A stretch of DNA of 64,000 bases from Sphingopyxis fribergensis (GTDB lineage: Bacteria; Pseudomonadota; Alphaproteobacteria; Sphingomonadales; Sphingomonadaceae), in assembly GCF_000803645.1 (NCBI RefSeq), contig NZ_CP009122.1:1774501-1838500 (forward strand), written 5' to 3'. Shown here piece after piece: positions 9,069 to 19,247 of the stretch. The notes beneath the pieces are model-generated. The model made no database searches and was not told the DNA's origin. It saw nothing but the letters and a program-made list of their open reading frames with translations. Both the position numbers and the translations under genes were made by a program. The first letter of the stretch is position 1. Every line of letters begins with the position of its first letter.

Positions 9069-9226
9069 TCGCGAGCCGGCGTTTTCGGATCCGATTTGGG
9101 AGCAGACTGCGGCGCCGCATCCTTGCGCCAGCCAAAAAGGCCGGCGCAAGGAGCCCCGCGCGACGAAGTTGCTGCGTTGCCGCGAGGGGGCGGCGGGGTA
9201 AGGTCCGAAAGATCGATACTCATCAT
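9065..9226 (-). CDS. Candidate small ORF, unproven
   Basis: The 299-bp gap between thiE and the OPT transporter has no gene on the plus strand. On the minus strand an uninterrupted 53-codon frame begins ATGATGAGTATC, encodes a short acidic N-terminus, a PPPPRG turn, a GLFGWRKDAAPQ core and a Lys/Pro-rich tail, and stops antisense to the thiE stop codon. There is no clear ribosome site or known family. It could be a chance ORF in high-GC sequence or a fragment of a dispersed repeat. Confidence 0.25.
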   Translation of the reverse strand: MMSIDLSDLTPPPPRGNAATSSRGAPCAGLFGWRKDAAPQSAPKSDPKTPARD

Positions 9227-9367
9227 GCGGTCGATATGGCATTGATGTCGCGTCGCATATTGGATCGATGCGTCAAATCGGCTTCGGTTCGTCGCCTTTT
9301 GGCTTGCATCCCTTTTCGACTTGCGCTGGGCCCGGCGTGCCGCGACATGGCGAGCCGGGAGACGCTT

Positions 9368-11338
9368 ATGACCGAAATCACGACACCGGCTGCACGCGGG
9401 CGCGAACTAACGATCCGCGCGATCCTGCTCGGCGGCATTTTGACGCTGATGTTCACCGCGGCGAACGTCTATCTGGGGCTGAAGGTCGGGCTGACCTTTG
9501 CGACCTCGATCCCCGCGGCGGTGATTTCGATGGCGCTGCTGCGCTATATGGCCGGGTCGACGATCCTCGAGAATAATATCGTCCAGACGATCGCGAGCGC
9601 CGCGGGCACGCTGGCGGCGATTATCTTCGTGCTACCGGGGCTCGTCATGGTCGGTTACTGGCAGGGCTTCCCGATGCTCGAGACCACCGCGATCACGATG
9701 CTCGGCGGGATCTTGGGCGTTCTCTTCTCGGTGCCGCTGCGCCGCGCGCTGGTGGTCGATTCGGATCTTCCCTATCCCGAGGGCCGCGCAGCCGCCGAAG
9801 TGTTGCAGGTCGGCGCCGCGAGCGCCGAGGGCGCCGAGGAAAATCGCGCCGGGCTGTCGGCCTTGCTGTGGAACAGCATCGTCGCTGCGGTCTTTACCCT
9901 GATGACCCAGATGAAACTCGCGGGCGCCGAGGTCGCGCGCTGGTTCGCGGTCGGTAGCGGTGCGACCGGGATCGCGGGCGGGCTCGCCTTTGCGCTGTTC
10001 GGCGTCGGGCATCTCGTCGGCTTGTCGGTCGGCATGGCGCAGCTTGTCGGCATGGTCACCGGCTGGTGGGTGTTGCTGCCGATCCTGACCCAAGGCGGAC
10101 TGGGGGGCGGGACCGGCGATGCCGAGACGCTGGCGAACACCGTATTCCGAGCCGACGTGCGCTTCTTTGGCGCGGGCGTGATTGCGGTCGCCGCGATCTG
10201 GACGCTGATCAAGATCGCCCGCCCGGTGCTCGGCGGCATCCGCTCGGCGATGGCCGCGAGTCGCGCGCGGCAGGGCGGGGAGGTGCTCGCGATCGAGGAA
10301 CAGGATATCTCGATCAAATGGGTGTTCGGCGGATCGCTGGCACTGATGCTGCCGATCGGCTGGCTGCTCTGGACCGTGCTCGCGGGCGGACCGCTCGCGG
10401 GATCGGCGATAATCCTCATCGCGGGTGCGCTACTATTCATCATCGTCATCGGGCTGATGATCGCGTCGGTTACGGGCTATATGGCGGGGCTTATCGGCGC
10501 GTCGAACTCGCCGGTGTCGGGCATCGGTATCCTCGCAATCATCGCATCGTCGATGCTGCTGCTCGGCCTGCTCGGCCGCGGCGGCGGTGAGGAAGAAATC
10601 GCCGCGATGGTCGCCTATGCGCTTATCGTCACCGGACTCGTGTTCGGTATCGCGACGATTTCAAATGACAACCTCCAAGACCTCAAGACCGGCCAGCTCG
10701 TCGGCGCAACGCCGTGGAAGCAGCAGGTTGCGCTGATCATCGGTGTGATCTTCGGCTCGCTCGTCGTCCCGCCGGTGCTCAATGTGCTCAACGAGACAGT
10801 CGGCTTTGTCGGCGTTCCGGGTGCGGGGCCCGAGGCCTTGGCGGCACCGCAGGCGGGGCTGATTTCGTCGCTCGCCAAGGGCGTGCTCGGCGGCGATCTC
10901 AATTGGACGATGCTCGGTTACGGCGTGCTCGCGGGGATCGGTTTTATCATCATCGATGCGTTGCTCGGCCGCGCGGGCAAGCTGCGGTTGCCGCCGCTCG
11001 CAATCGGCATCGGCATTTACCTGCCGATGGCGGTAATCCTGCCGGTCGTGATCGGTGCGATCGGCGGCTGGTTCTACGATCGCTGGGCATCGAAGCGTCC
11101 GAACGCGAGCTTCGCGCACCGCATGGGTGTGCTGACCGCGACGGGGATGATCGTCGGCGAAAGCCTGCTCGGCGTATTCTATGCCGGCACCGTCTATGTG
11201 ACCGACAATGACGCGCCGCTCGCGGTCACCGGCGATAGTTATGCGCCCTATGCGCCGTGGGTTGGACTCGTCCTGTTCGTCGTGCTTGTCTGGGCCAGCT
11301 ATCGGCGCACGCGCCAGCTGGTCGTCGCGACGCCCTAA
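9368..11338 (+). CDS. OPT family oligopeptide transporter
   Basis: A large inner-membrane transporter of the OPT family, which moves peptides or metal-chelate complexes by proton symport. The 656-residue product has about 14-16 hydrophobic segments, beginning ILLGGILTLMFTAANVYLGL, and the family segments LPYPEGRAAAEVLQVG, TGYMAGLIGASNSPVSGIGI and SNDNLQDLKTGQLVGATP. I chose the ATG at 9368, preceded by GGGAGA, because conserved sequence starts right after it; the open frame extends 489 bp further upstream through thiE and is not coding there. The substrate is unknown. Confidence 0.9.
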   Translation: MTEITTPAARGRELTIRAILLGGILTLMFTAANVYLGLKVGLTFATSIPAAVISMALLRYMAGSTILENNIVQTIASAAGTLAAIIFVLPGLVMVGYWQGFPMLETTAITMLGGILGVLFSVPLRRALVVDSDLPYPEGRAAAEVLQVGAASAEGAEENRAGLSALLWNSIVAAVFTLMTQMKLAGAEVARWFAVGSGATGIAGGLAFALFGVGHLVGLSVGMAQLVGMVTGWWVLLPILTQGGLGGGTGDAETLANTVFRADVRFFGAGVIAVAAIWTLIKIARPVLGGIRSAMAASRARQGGEVLAIEEQDISIKWVFGGSLALMLPIGWLLWTVLAGGPLAGSAIILIAGALLFIIVIGLMIASVTGYMAGLIGASNSPVSGIGILAIIASSMLLLGLLGRGGGEEEIAAMVAYALIVTGLVFGIATISNDNLQDLKTGQLVGATPWKQQVALIIGVIFGSLVVPPVLNVLNETVGFVGVPGAGPEALAAPQAGLISSLAKGVLGGDLNWTMLGYGVLAGIGFIIIDALLGRAGKLRLPPLAIGIGIYLPMAVILPVVIGAIGGWFYDRWASKRPNASFAHRMGVLTATGMIVGESLLGVFYAGTVYVTDNDAPLAVTGDSYAPYAPWVGLVLFVVLVWASYRRTRQLVVATP

Positions 11339-11446
11339 CGCTGCGGCTTGCCCTTCGGCGCTGTCGCGGCTAAAGGCGCGCACCTGATAGCTGTGCCCGG
11401 CGGGCGCCGCTTTGCTCTTTCCATCCTTGAACTGTGAGTGTGCGCG

Positions 11447-12010
11447 ATGAAAATCACCGGCGTTGAAATCCGTCCCGGCAATATTATCGAATTTGAAAAG
11501 GGGATCTGGAAGGTCACCAAGATCCAGCACACCCAGCCGGGCAAGGGCGGCGCCTATATGCAGGTCGAAGCCAAGAATCTGATCGACGGCCGCAAGCTCA
11601 ACAACCGCTTCCGCAGCGCCGACACGGTCGAAAAGGTCCGCCTCGACACCAAGGATTTTCAGTTCCTTTACGCCGAGGGCGACGACCTGGTGTTCATGGA
11701 CAAAGACACGTTCGAACAGATCAACATCTCCAAGGATGTCGTCGGCGAAGCGCATGAATTTTTGCAGGACGGCATGGATGTCGTGCTCGAGCTTTGGGAA
11801 GAGCGTCCGATCTCGGTCGAACTGCCCGAAACGATCGAAGCGACGATCGTCGAGGCCGACGCGGTGGTGAAGGGGCAGACCGCCTCGTCGTCTTACAAGC
11901 CCGCGATCCTGGACAATGGCGTGCGCGTGATGGTGCCGCCACACATCACCAGCGGAACCAAGATCGTCGTGCATGTGTACGACCGCGAATATGTTCGCCG
12001 CGCTGACTAA
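11447..12010 (+). CDS. efp: Elongation factor P
   Basis: EF-P relieves ribosome stalling at polyproline stretches. The 187-residue length is exact for the family. The N-terminal KOW-like domain contains [20 protein letters not shown] and [18 protein letters not shown], where the tip lysine after PG is the position modified in many bacteria, and the C-terminal OB domains end [19 protein letters not shown]. The start is the ATG at 11447; a GTG nine bases upstream is in frame. I see no epmA or epmB gene in the window. Confidence 0.95.
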   Translation: MKITGVEIRPGNIIEFEKGIWKVTKIQHTQPGKGGAYMQVEAKNLIDGRKLNNRFRSADTVEKVRLDTKDFQFLYAEGDDLVFMDKDTFEQINISKDVVGEAHEFLQDGMDVVLELWEERPISVELPETIEATIVEADAVVKGQTASSSYKPAILDNGVRVMVPPHITSGTKIVVHVYDREYVRRAD

Positions 12011-12016
12011 CTGATT

Positions 12017-12038
12017 CCCCTCCCGCGTACGGGAGGGG
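12017..12038. repeat. Short GC palindrome between efp and the next gene
   Basis: A 22-bp inverted repeat, CCCCTCCCG / CGGGAGGGG with a CGTA loop, sits directly after the efp stop. There is no T-run on the plus strand, so it is not a typical intrinsic terminator. It may be an attenuator, an mRNA end stabiliser or a short dispersed palindrome. Confidence 0.55.
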
Positions 12039-12050
12039 GGAGAAAAAACT

Positions 12051-12869
12051 ATGGCCGTATCAGGCATCATTACCGTCATGGAACGCGCCGCGCGCAAGGC
12101 CGGCACGAAGCTGCGCCGCGACTTTGGCGAAATCGAGCATCTGCAGGTTTCGCAAAAGGGCCCCGCCGACTTCGTGTCGAAGGCCGATCAGGCCGCCGAG
12201 CGTACCCTTTATGACGAACTCGGCCGCGATCGCCCCGGCTGGGGCTTTGTGCTCGAAGAAGGCGGGATCATCGAAGGCGATCCGGGAAAGCCGCGCTTCA
12301 TCATCGATCCGCTCGACGGCACCTCGAACTTCCTTCACGCGATTCCGCATTTCGCGATTTCGATCGCGGTGCAGGAGCCGAAGCCCGGCGGCGGTTGGGG
12401 CGACGTCACGGCGGCGCTGGTCTATCAGCCGATAACCGACGAAAGCTATTGGGCCGAACGCGGCCGTGGCGCGTGGCTGCACGATCGCCGCCTGCGCGTG
12501 GCGTCGCGCCGCCACCTCAACGAATGCCTGATCTCAACCGGCATCCCGTACATGGGCCATGGCAATATGGCGCAGTGGAGCCGCATTTTCGGTGCGGTGG
12601 CACCCGAAGTCGCCGGCATCCGCCGCTTCGGCGCCGCCAGTCTTGACCTCGCATGGGTCGCGGCGGGCCGTTACGACGGTTTCTGGGAAAGCGACCTTCA
12701 GGTCTGGGACGTCGCCGCGGGAATGCTGCTCGTGCGCGAAGCCGGCGGCTTCGTCAGCGATTTCCGCGGCGGCGATCGTGCGATCGAACGCAGCGAGTTC
12801 ATCGCCGGCAGCGCCGCGGTCCATTCGAAGCTGCAGAAACTCGTCGCGGGCGCATTGCGCAACGCGTGA
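12051..12869 (+). CDS. Inositol monophosphatase family protein
   Basis: A 272-residue Mg-dependent phosphatase of the IMPase/SuhB/CysQ superfamily. Metal-binding motifs are visible in order: DFVSKADQAAE, the acidic EEGG loop replacing the usual EE, the signature IDPLDGTSNFLHAIPHFAISIA, and the C-terminal WESDLQVWDVAAGMLLVREAGG. These place it with SuhB-type enzymes acting on inositol-1-phosphate or a similar sugar phosphate. It follows efp after a GC palindrome. The physiological substrate cannot be read from sequence. Confidence 0.92.
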   Translation: MAVSGIITVMERAARKAGTKLRRDFGEIEHLQVSQKGPADFVSKADQAAERTLYDELGRDRPGWGFVLEEGGIIEGDPGKPRFIIDPLDGTSNFLHAIPHFAISIAVQEPKPGGGWGDVTAALVYQPITDESYWAERGRGAWLHDRRLRVASRRHLNECLISTGIPYMGHGNMAQWSRIFGAVAPEVAGIRRFGAASLDLAWVAAGRYDGFWESDLQVWDVAAGMLLVREAGGFVSDFRGGDRAIERSEFIAGSAAVHSKLQKLVAGALRNA

Positions 12870-12880
12870 ACCTAAAACGG

Positions 12881-12955
12881 TTATCCCGGCGAAGGCCGGG
12901 ATCTCAATGTTGCGTCATCTCGCGACGTCGAGATCCCGGCCTTCGTCGGGATGAC
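12881..12955. repeat. REP-like palindromic element (ATCCCGGC type)
   Basis: A 75-bp element between convergent genes, with arms TCCCGGCGAAGGCCGGGATC and GATCCCGGCCTTCGTCGGGA around a 24-nt centre. Each arm is itself palindromic. This is a very common dispersed repeat type in Sphingomonadales and Rhizobiales. It differs in sequence from the elements at 7909 and 23568. Confidence 0.75.
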
Positions 12956-12963
12956 GACGAGAG

Positions 12964-13446
12964 CTATTTCTTGAAGACATATTCGCGAAAGCTGTCCATA
13001 AGCGACGCCCAGGTATTGAACGTCTCGCCGACATTTTCGCGCGGAATTCCTTGGAAATCCAGGTCGACGTCCATTTCGAGCACCGGATCGCCCTCGTCAT
13101 CTTTGTATGCGCGGGCGAAGCGCTTGTCCTTGTTCCACTGATTGAGTCGTTCGAGCGATACGTCCTTCGCATCGCTGAACCCCATATAATATTGTAGCGT
13201 CTTGCACTTCTGGCCCTCGTCGCAATTCATGAACAGGACGAGGAATTTCAGGCCGCCGCGATTGCTCTCGATATAGGGATCGTCGCCCGGCTTCGACACG
13301 ATCGTCGCGGGCCAGCCCTGCGACTCGACGATCGCCTTGATCGTCGCTGGGTTCATGGCGTTGATCAGTTCGGCGTGGGCCGGAGTCGCCGAAAAAAGTG
13401 CGGCCGCTCCCAAGGCGAGTGCGGCGCGAGCGGTAATCGGTCCCAT
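12964..13446 (-). CDS. YbjN domain-containing secreted protein
   Basis: A 160-residue exported protein of the YbjN type (unknown function, chaperone-like fold). The start at 13446 gives a clean signal peptide, MGPITARAALALGAAALFSA then TPAHA. The mature region runs AMNPATIKAIVESQGWPATI, LKFLVLFMNCDEGQKCKTLQYYMGF, LERLNQWNKDKRFARAYKDD and ends with a helix (MDSFREYVFKK); these steps match YbjN-like sensors seen across alphaproteobacteria. A longer frame reaches 13557 but has no signal-like start. It is convergent with the phosphatase gene across a REP. Confidence 0.8.
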   Translation of the reverse strand: MGPITARAALALGAAALFSATPAHAELINAMNPATIKAIVESQGWPATIVSKPGDDPYIESNRGGLKFLVLFMNCDEGQKCKTLQYYMGFSDAKDVSLERLNQWNKDKRFARAYKDDEGDPVLEMDVDLDFQGIPRENVGETFNTWASLMDSFREYVFKK

Positions 13447-13674
13447 GAAATCTCCCTTTATCGAAGTTGCGCCCGAAAAGCGCAGCACAGCGACCCTTTT
13501 TGACGGCGTATCACAGCGGTAGGGCCGGTTGCCAGCCTCGTTTATGCTTTTGGTCACGGGGGGTGCGAAATTCGTACCCGCAACGCTTGCGACACGCGGC
13601 GCGCTGGCCTAAAGCGCCCCCGATAAACGGGTGCCAAGCATCCCAAAATATGAACAACAGAACTGCGAGCTCCC

Positions 13675-14049
13675 ATGGTCGATCTGACGCAATATTTGCC
13701 GATCCTGATCTTTCTGGTCGTCGCCATCGGTCTGTCTTCCGCCTTCGTCTTTCTGCCGATGGGCGTTGCGCGGCTGACCGGGGCGCACAAGCCCGATCCG
13801 GCGAAGCTGACCGAATATGAATGCGGTTTTCCCGCTTTTGAAGATGCGCGCAGCCAGTTCGACGTGCGTTTCTACCTCGTCGCCATCCTTTTCATCATCT
13901 TCGACCTCGAAGCGGCCTTCCTCTTTCCCTGGGCGGTGAGCCTCGAGGAAATCGGCTGGGCCGGCTGGGCGACGATGATGGTGTTTCTTGCCGAACTGAC
14001 GCTCGGCCTTGTCTATGCATGGAAGAAAGGGGCGTTGGACTGGGAATGA
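13675..14049 (+). CDS. nuoA: NADH-quinone oxidoreductase subunit A
   Basis: A small membrane subunit of complex I that helps seal the quinone site. The 124-residue protein has three predicted helices ([40 protein letters not shown], and a C-terminal segment) and the conserved loop [24 protein letters not shown], whose Cys in ECGF is a family hallmark. It opens the nuo operon after a 228-bp gap that probably holds the promoter. Its stop overlaps nuoB by 4 nt. Confidence 0.97.
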   Translation: MVDLTQYLPILIFLVVAIGLSSAFVFLPMGVARLTGAHKPDPAKLTEYECGFPAFEDARSQFDVRFYLVAILFIIFDLEAAFLFPWAVSLEEIGWAGWATMMVFLAELTLGLVYAWKKGALDWE

Positions 14050-14600
14050 GCAATTCGATCATCCTGCCGCCCGGCCAGATGCCGGTTGCTCCCGGCACGA
14101 ACCCGGACATGTCGTTTTTCGACGACCTCAACAGCGAGGTCGGCGACAAGGGCTTTCTCGTCACCTCGACCGAGGATCTGTTCAACTGGGCGCGCACCGG
14201 CTCGCTCTGGTGGATGACCTTTGGCCTCGCATGCTGCGCGGTCGAGATGATCCACGTCAACATGCCGCGCTATGACATGGAACGTTTCGGCGCCGCGCCG
14301 CGCGCATCGCCGCGTCAGTCGGACGTGATGATCGTCGCGGGGACGCTGTGCAACAAGATGGCTCCGGCGCTGCGCCGGGTTTACGATCAGATGTCGAACC
14401 CGAAATATGTCATCTCGATGGGCAGCTGCGCCAATGGCGGCGGCTATTATCACTACAGCTATTCGGTGGTGCGCGGCTGCGACCGTATCGTGCCCGTGGA
14501 CATCTATGTTCCCGGTTGCCCGCCGACCGCCGAAGCCTTGCTCTATGGCGTGATGCAGTTGCAGCGGAAGATCCGCCGTACCGGAACGATCGAACGCTGA
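14046..14600 (+). CDS. nuoB: NADH-quinone oxidoreductase subunit B
   Basis: The peripheral subunit that carries cluster N2, the last iron-sulfur cluster before quinone. The 184-residue protein has the tandem cysteines [11 protein letters not shown] plus [15 protein letters not shown] and [14 protein letters not shown], the four N2 ligands. The ATG at 14046 overlaps the nuoA stop as ATGA; an upstream in-frame ATG at 14019 lies inside nuoA. It overlaps nuoC by a single base at TGATGG. Confidence 0.97.
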   Translation: MSNSIILPPGQMPVAPGTNPDMSFFDDLNSEVGDKGFLVTSTEDLFNWARTGSLWWMTFGLACCAVEMIHVNMPRYDMERFGAAPRASPRQSDVMIVAGTLCNKMAPALRRVYDQMSNPKYVISMGSCANGGGYYHYSYSVVRGCDRIVPVDIYVPGCPPTAEALLYGVMQLQRKIRRTGTIER

Positions 14601-15499
14601 TGGCTCATCCTGCACCCCTCGTTGCGCCGCGCGCCACCTTGGCGGCCGAGCTCAAGAAGCTGCTCGGCGCCGATCTGCTCGCGCATGACTTCGCCGCGGA
14701 CGAAGACAGCATCACCGTTGATCGCGACGCGATCGCCGCGGTGATGATCGCGCTGCGCGACAATCTCGAATATCAGCAGATGATGGAGATTGCCGGGGTC
14801 GATTACCCCGACCGCGCCGAACGGTTCGAAGTCGTCTATCATTTGCTCAGCGTCACGCGGAATCATCGTCTGCGTGTCCGCGTGTCGACCGACGAGGCGA
14901 CGCCGGTGCCGACGATCGTGCCCGTGTGGCCGAATGCTGGCTGGCTCGAACGCGAAGTGTTCGACATGTATGGCGTGCTGTTCGCGGGCAATCCCGACCT
15001 GCGCCGCATCCTGACCGACTATGGGTTCCAGGGCCATCCGCAGCGCAAGGACTTCCCGCTGACCGGCTATATCGAGCTGCGTTATAGCGAAGAGGACAAG
15101 CGCGTTGTGTACGAGCCGGTGAAGCTGGCGCAGGATTTCCGCAATTTCGACTTCCTCAGTCCCTGGGAAGGCGCCGATTATGTGCTTCCGGGCGATGAAA
15201 AGGCCGGCGGTACGGGCGAAGCGCCGGGCAAGGGCGCGCCGACCCCGATGACGGCCAAGGAAGTGAAGGCGTCCGACGACAAGGCGAAAGCCGCGCCGCC
15301 GCCGACCCCGAAGACGACCGAAAGCACGACGCAGACGGGCGCGGGCGCGAAGGCCAACATCAAGGCGGCGAAGACGAGCCGCGACGGCGCGAAGGCGACC
15401 ACGGCCGCCAAGGCAAAGACGCCCGCGACCGAGAAGGCCGAAACGGCGCCCGCCAAACCGCGCGCGCCGCGCAAGCCCAAAACAGGAGGTGACGCATGA
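14600..15499 (+). CDS. nuoC: NADH-quinone oxidoreductase subunit C with long basic tail
   Basis: A 30-kDa-type peripheral subunit of complex I. The start at 14600 gives 299 residues, with the conserved core up to about residue 195, including [12 protein letters not shown](V)[17 protein letters not shown] and [18 protein letters not shown]. The remaining ~100 residues are a low-complexity Ala/Lys/Thr/Pro tail ([36 protein letters not shown]) not found in E. coli. NuoC and NuoD are separate here, unlike in enterobacteria. The stop overlaps nuoD by 4 nt. Confidence 0.96.
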   Translation: MAHPAPLVAPRATLAAELKKLLGADLLAHDFAADEDSITVDRDAIAAVMIALRDNLEYQQMMEIAGVDYPDRAERFEVVYHLLSVTRNHRLRVRVSTDEATPVPTIVPVWPNAGWLEREVFDMYGVLFAGNPDLRRILTDYGFQGHPQRKDFPLTGYIELRYSEEDKRVVYEPVKLAQDFRNFDFLSPWEGADYVLPGDEKAGGTGEAPGKGAPTPMTAKEVKASDDKAKAAPPPTPKTTESTTQTGAGAKANIKAAKTSRDGAKATTAAKAKTPATEKAETAPAKPRAPRKPKTGGDA

Positions 15500-16752
15500 C
15501 CGACTCTCCTCAGGTTAAGCACCACGGCAGCGACATGTTCGAAGGCTATCCGGTCGACACCGCGAACACCGCGGGCGATCAAGTCGTTACGAACTACACG
15601 ATCAACTTCGGCCCGCAGCACCCCGCGGCGCACGGCGTGTTGCGCATGGTGATGGAGCTCGACGGCGAGATCATCGAGCGCGTCGATCCGCACGTCGGGC
15701 TGCTCCACCGCGGCACCGAAAAGCTGATCGAATATAAGACCTATCTACAGGCTTTGCCCTATTTCGACCGGCTCGACTATTGCTCGCCGCTCGGCATGGA
15801 GCATAGCTATGTGCTCGCGATCGAAAAGCTGCTCGACCTCGAAGTCCCGGCGCGCGCGCAATATCTGCGCGTGCTGTTCGCCGAGCTGACGCGCATCTGC
15901 AATCACATGCTCAACATCGGATCGCACGTCATGGACGTCGGCGCGATGACCCCAAACCTGTGGGTGTTCGAACTGCGCGAGGATTGCCTGAACTTCTTTG
16001 AGCGCGCGTCGGGTGCGCGCATGCACAGCGCTTATTTCCGTCCGGGCGGCGTCCATCAGGATGTTCCCGAAAAGCTACTGGTCGATATCGGCGAATGGGT
16101 CGAAACGCGCCTGCCGAAGCTGTTCGGCGACGCAATGAGCCTGGTCATCGACAACCGCATCTTCAAACAGCGCAACGTCGACATCGCGACGGTCAGCAAG
16201 GAAGATGCGCTGGCATGGGGCTTCTCGGGTCCAATGATCCGCGGCAGCGGCATCGCATGGGATCTGCGCAAGTCGCAGCCCTATGACGCTTACGCCCAGA
16301 TGGAATTCGACATTCCCGTCGGCACCCGCGGCGACTGCTACGACCGCTTCATGGTCCGCGTCGAGGAAGTCTATCAGTCGGCGAAGATCATCAAGCAGTG
16401 CCTGCGCGACATGCCCACCGGCCCGATCGCCAGCCTCGACCGCAAGGTCGTGCCGCCGAAGCGCGGCGAGATGAAGCAGTCGATGGAATCGCTGATCCAT
16501 CACTTCAAACTCTACACCGAGGGCTTCCACGTCCCCGCGGGCGAAGTCTATGTGGCGACTGAAAGCCCGAAGGGCGAATTCGGCGTCTATCTGGTCAGCG
16601 ACGGCACCAACAAGCCGTACCGTTGCAAGATCCGCCCGACGGCGTTCTCGCATTTGCAGGCGATGGATATGATGTCGAAGGGGCATATGCTCGCGGATAC
16701 CACCGCGATCATCGGCGCGATCGACGTGGTGTTCGGGGAGTGTGACCGGTGA
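15496..16752 (+). CDS. nuoD: NADH-quinone oxidoreductase subunit D
   Basis: The 49-kDa subunit that lines the quinone-binding cavity next to NuoB. The 418-residue protein contains the signature [20 protein letters not shown] and [31 protein letters not shown], and ends [21 protein letters not shown] followed by CDR. Length and motifs match alphaproteobacterial NuoD. Its stop overlaps a following small ORF in a GTGA junction. Confidence 0.97.
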   Translation: MTDSPQVKHHGSDMFEGYPVDTANTAGDQVVTNYTINFGPQHPAAHGVLRMVMELDGEIIERVDPHVGLLHRGTEKLIEYKTYLQALPYFDRLDYCSPLGMEHSYVLAIEKLLDLEVPARAQYLRVLFAELTRICNHMLNIGSHVMDVGAMTPNLWVFELREDCLNFFERASGARMHSAYFRPGGVHQDVPEKLLVDIGEWVETRLPKLFGDAMSLVIDNRIFKQRNVDIATVSKEDALAWGFSGPMIRGSGIAWDLRKSQPYDAYAQMEFDIPVGTRGDCYDRFMVRVEEVYQSAKIIKQCLRDMPTGPIASLDRKVVPPKRGEMKQSMESLIHHFKLYTEGFHVPAGEVYVATESPKGEFGVYLVSDGTNKPYRCKIRPTAFSHLQAMDMMSKGHMLADTTAIIGAIDVVFGECDR

Positions 16753-16934
16753 CGAGGCTATTGGATGTCGTTCATACTATGGGCCTCGGTGCTGCGCTTG
16801 CGCTCAGCTTCTTGCATTTCGCTCGGGGATTAGACGTGGGCGGCGAACTCGCGGCTGCGAATTTGGTCTGGGTGGGCGCGTATTTCGCGAAGCTCGCCGT
16901 TGAAAAAAGCTCGAAGGTTTCTGCGCATGGCTGA
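16749..16934 (+). CDS. Small membrane ORF between nuoD and nuoE
   Basis: A 61-codon frame starting with GTG overlaps the nuoD stop by 4 nt and ends 8 nt inside nuoE. The product has two hydrophobic stretches ([20 protein letters not shown] and [17 protein letters not shown]), so it would be a tiny inner-membrane protein. I know of no nuo subunit with this sequence. The coupling at both ends suggests it is translated; the function, if any, is unknown. Confidence 0.55.
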   Translation: MTRLLDVVHTMGLGAALALSFLHFARGLDVGGELAAANLVWVGAYFAKLAVEKSSKVSAHG

Positions 16935-17595
16935 CGCACCCCAAATCCCCGACGAAGCCGAAACCCGCGCGCGCTGGGGCGCCTTTGCGTGGACGGCGGA
17001 AAATGCCGAGAAGGCGAAGGCGGTCATCGCGCGCTATCCTGCGGGGCGGCAGCGCTCGGCGGTGATGCCGCTGCTCGACCTCGCACAGCGGCAGGTCGGC
17101 GCCGAGACGCAGACGCAAGGCTGGCTGCCCGTGCCGGTTATCGAGTTCGTCGCGGCGCAGCTCGATATGCCGTTCATGCGCGCCTATGAGGTCGCGACCT
17201 TCTATACGATGTACAATCTCGTGCCGGTCGGCCGCTATCATGTGCAGGTCTGCGGTACGACGCCGTGCCTGCTGCGCGGGTCGGACGATGTCATGGCCGC
17301 GTGCAAGAACCGCGGCATGACCAAGGGCAAGACGACGCCCGACGGCCTGTTCACGCTGACAGAGGTCGAATGCATGGGCACCTGCACCAACGCGCCGATG
17401 GTCCAGATCAACGACGATAATTACGAAGACCTCGATTACGACAGCACGGTCCGCATCCTCGATGCGCTCGCTGCGGGCGAGCAGCCGAAGGCGGGGACGC
17501 AGCTTGCGAACCGTCACACGAGCGAACCCGACGGCGGACCCACGACGCTGAAGGAAATGGTGTCTTCGAACCACGACTATCGGAAGGAATGGTAA
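16927..17595 (+). CDS. nuoE: NADH-quinone oxidoreductase subunit E
   Basis: The 24-kDa-type subunit carrying the [2Fe-2S] cluster N1a in the NADH-oxidising module. The 222-residue protein has the thioredoxin-like core with VCGTTPCLLRGSDD (first two Cys) and VECMGTCTNAPMVQIND (second two Cys), preceded by LPFMRAYEVATFYTMY-type sequence. A short hydrophilic C-terminal extension ends HDYRKEW. I chose the ATG at 16927 rather than 16900, because conserved sequence begins with [12 protein letters not shown]. nuoF starts 3 bp later. Confidence 0.96.
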   Translation: MADAPQIPDEAETRARWGAFAWTAENAEKAKAVIARYPAGRQRSAVMPLLDLAQRQVGAETQTQGWLPVPVIEFVAAQLDMPFMRAYEVATFYTMYNLVPVGRYHVQVCGTTPCLLRGSDDVMAACKNRGMTKGKTTPDGLFTLTEVECMGTCTNAPMVQINDDNYEDLDYDSTVRILDALAAGEQPKAGTQLANRHTSEPDGGPTTLKEMVSSNHDYRKEW

Positions 17596-17598
17596 GCC

Positions 17599-18884
<1,286 letters not shown>

Positions 18885-18888
<4 letters not shown>

Positions 18889-19238
18889 TTGGCCGCAGCC
18901 TTCTTGTTGTCGGAATAGTCGTTGGGGGCATGGCAATGGCCGCGCCAGCAACAGCAACGGGCAAGATGGACTCGCTCGTCGAGTGCATGTGGCAAGAAGC
19001 GCCAACGTCTACTGCACGTTACATCGATAATCAGGATAAGGCGAAAGAGGCTGCTCTGTTCATGAGAGCGGTTATGCCCTGCCAAGGTTCGATGAATATT
19101 GATCTGAAGCAGTTGAAGAAGCGTCTGGCGGCAGCACGTCCCTCGGAAATCCGTCCCGACAAAGAAACCGATGCTTCGGCCTTTATGTGCACTAAAGACG
19201 CGTCCGGCGAAGATCATTGCGCTCCGGTTGAGGAGTGA
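18885..19238 (+). CDS. Secreted small protein inserted between nuoF and nuoG
   Basis: A 117-residue protein with an N-terminal signal peptide ([20 protein letters not shown]) and four cysteines in the mature part (VECMW, MPCQG, FMCTK, DHCAPV), consistent with two disulfides in the periplasm. The ATG overlaps the nuoF stop as ATGA, and nuoG follows after 9 bp. I recognise no family. Base composition is less GC-rich than the nuo genes around it, which hints at later insertion. Its presence in a complex I operon is unusual. Confidence 0.75.
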
Positions 19239-19247
19239 GGAAAACCG

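Noticed and set aside
9279..9367. N-terminal extension of the OPT transporter to 8879
   Set aside because: The upstream frame overlaps thiE on the same strand and is Arg-rich; a GGGAGA site and conserved sequence point to 9368.
13554..13620. Stem-forming GC-rich stretch upstream of nuoA considered as a tRNA or riboswitch
   Set aside because: No cloverleaf, T-loop TTC motif or known riboswitch core can be drawn; only generic promoter-region sequence is seen.
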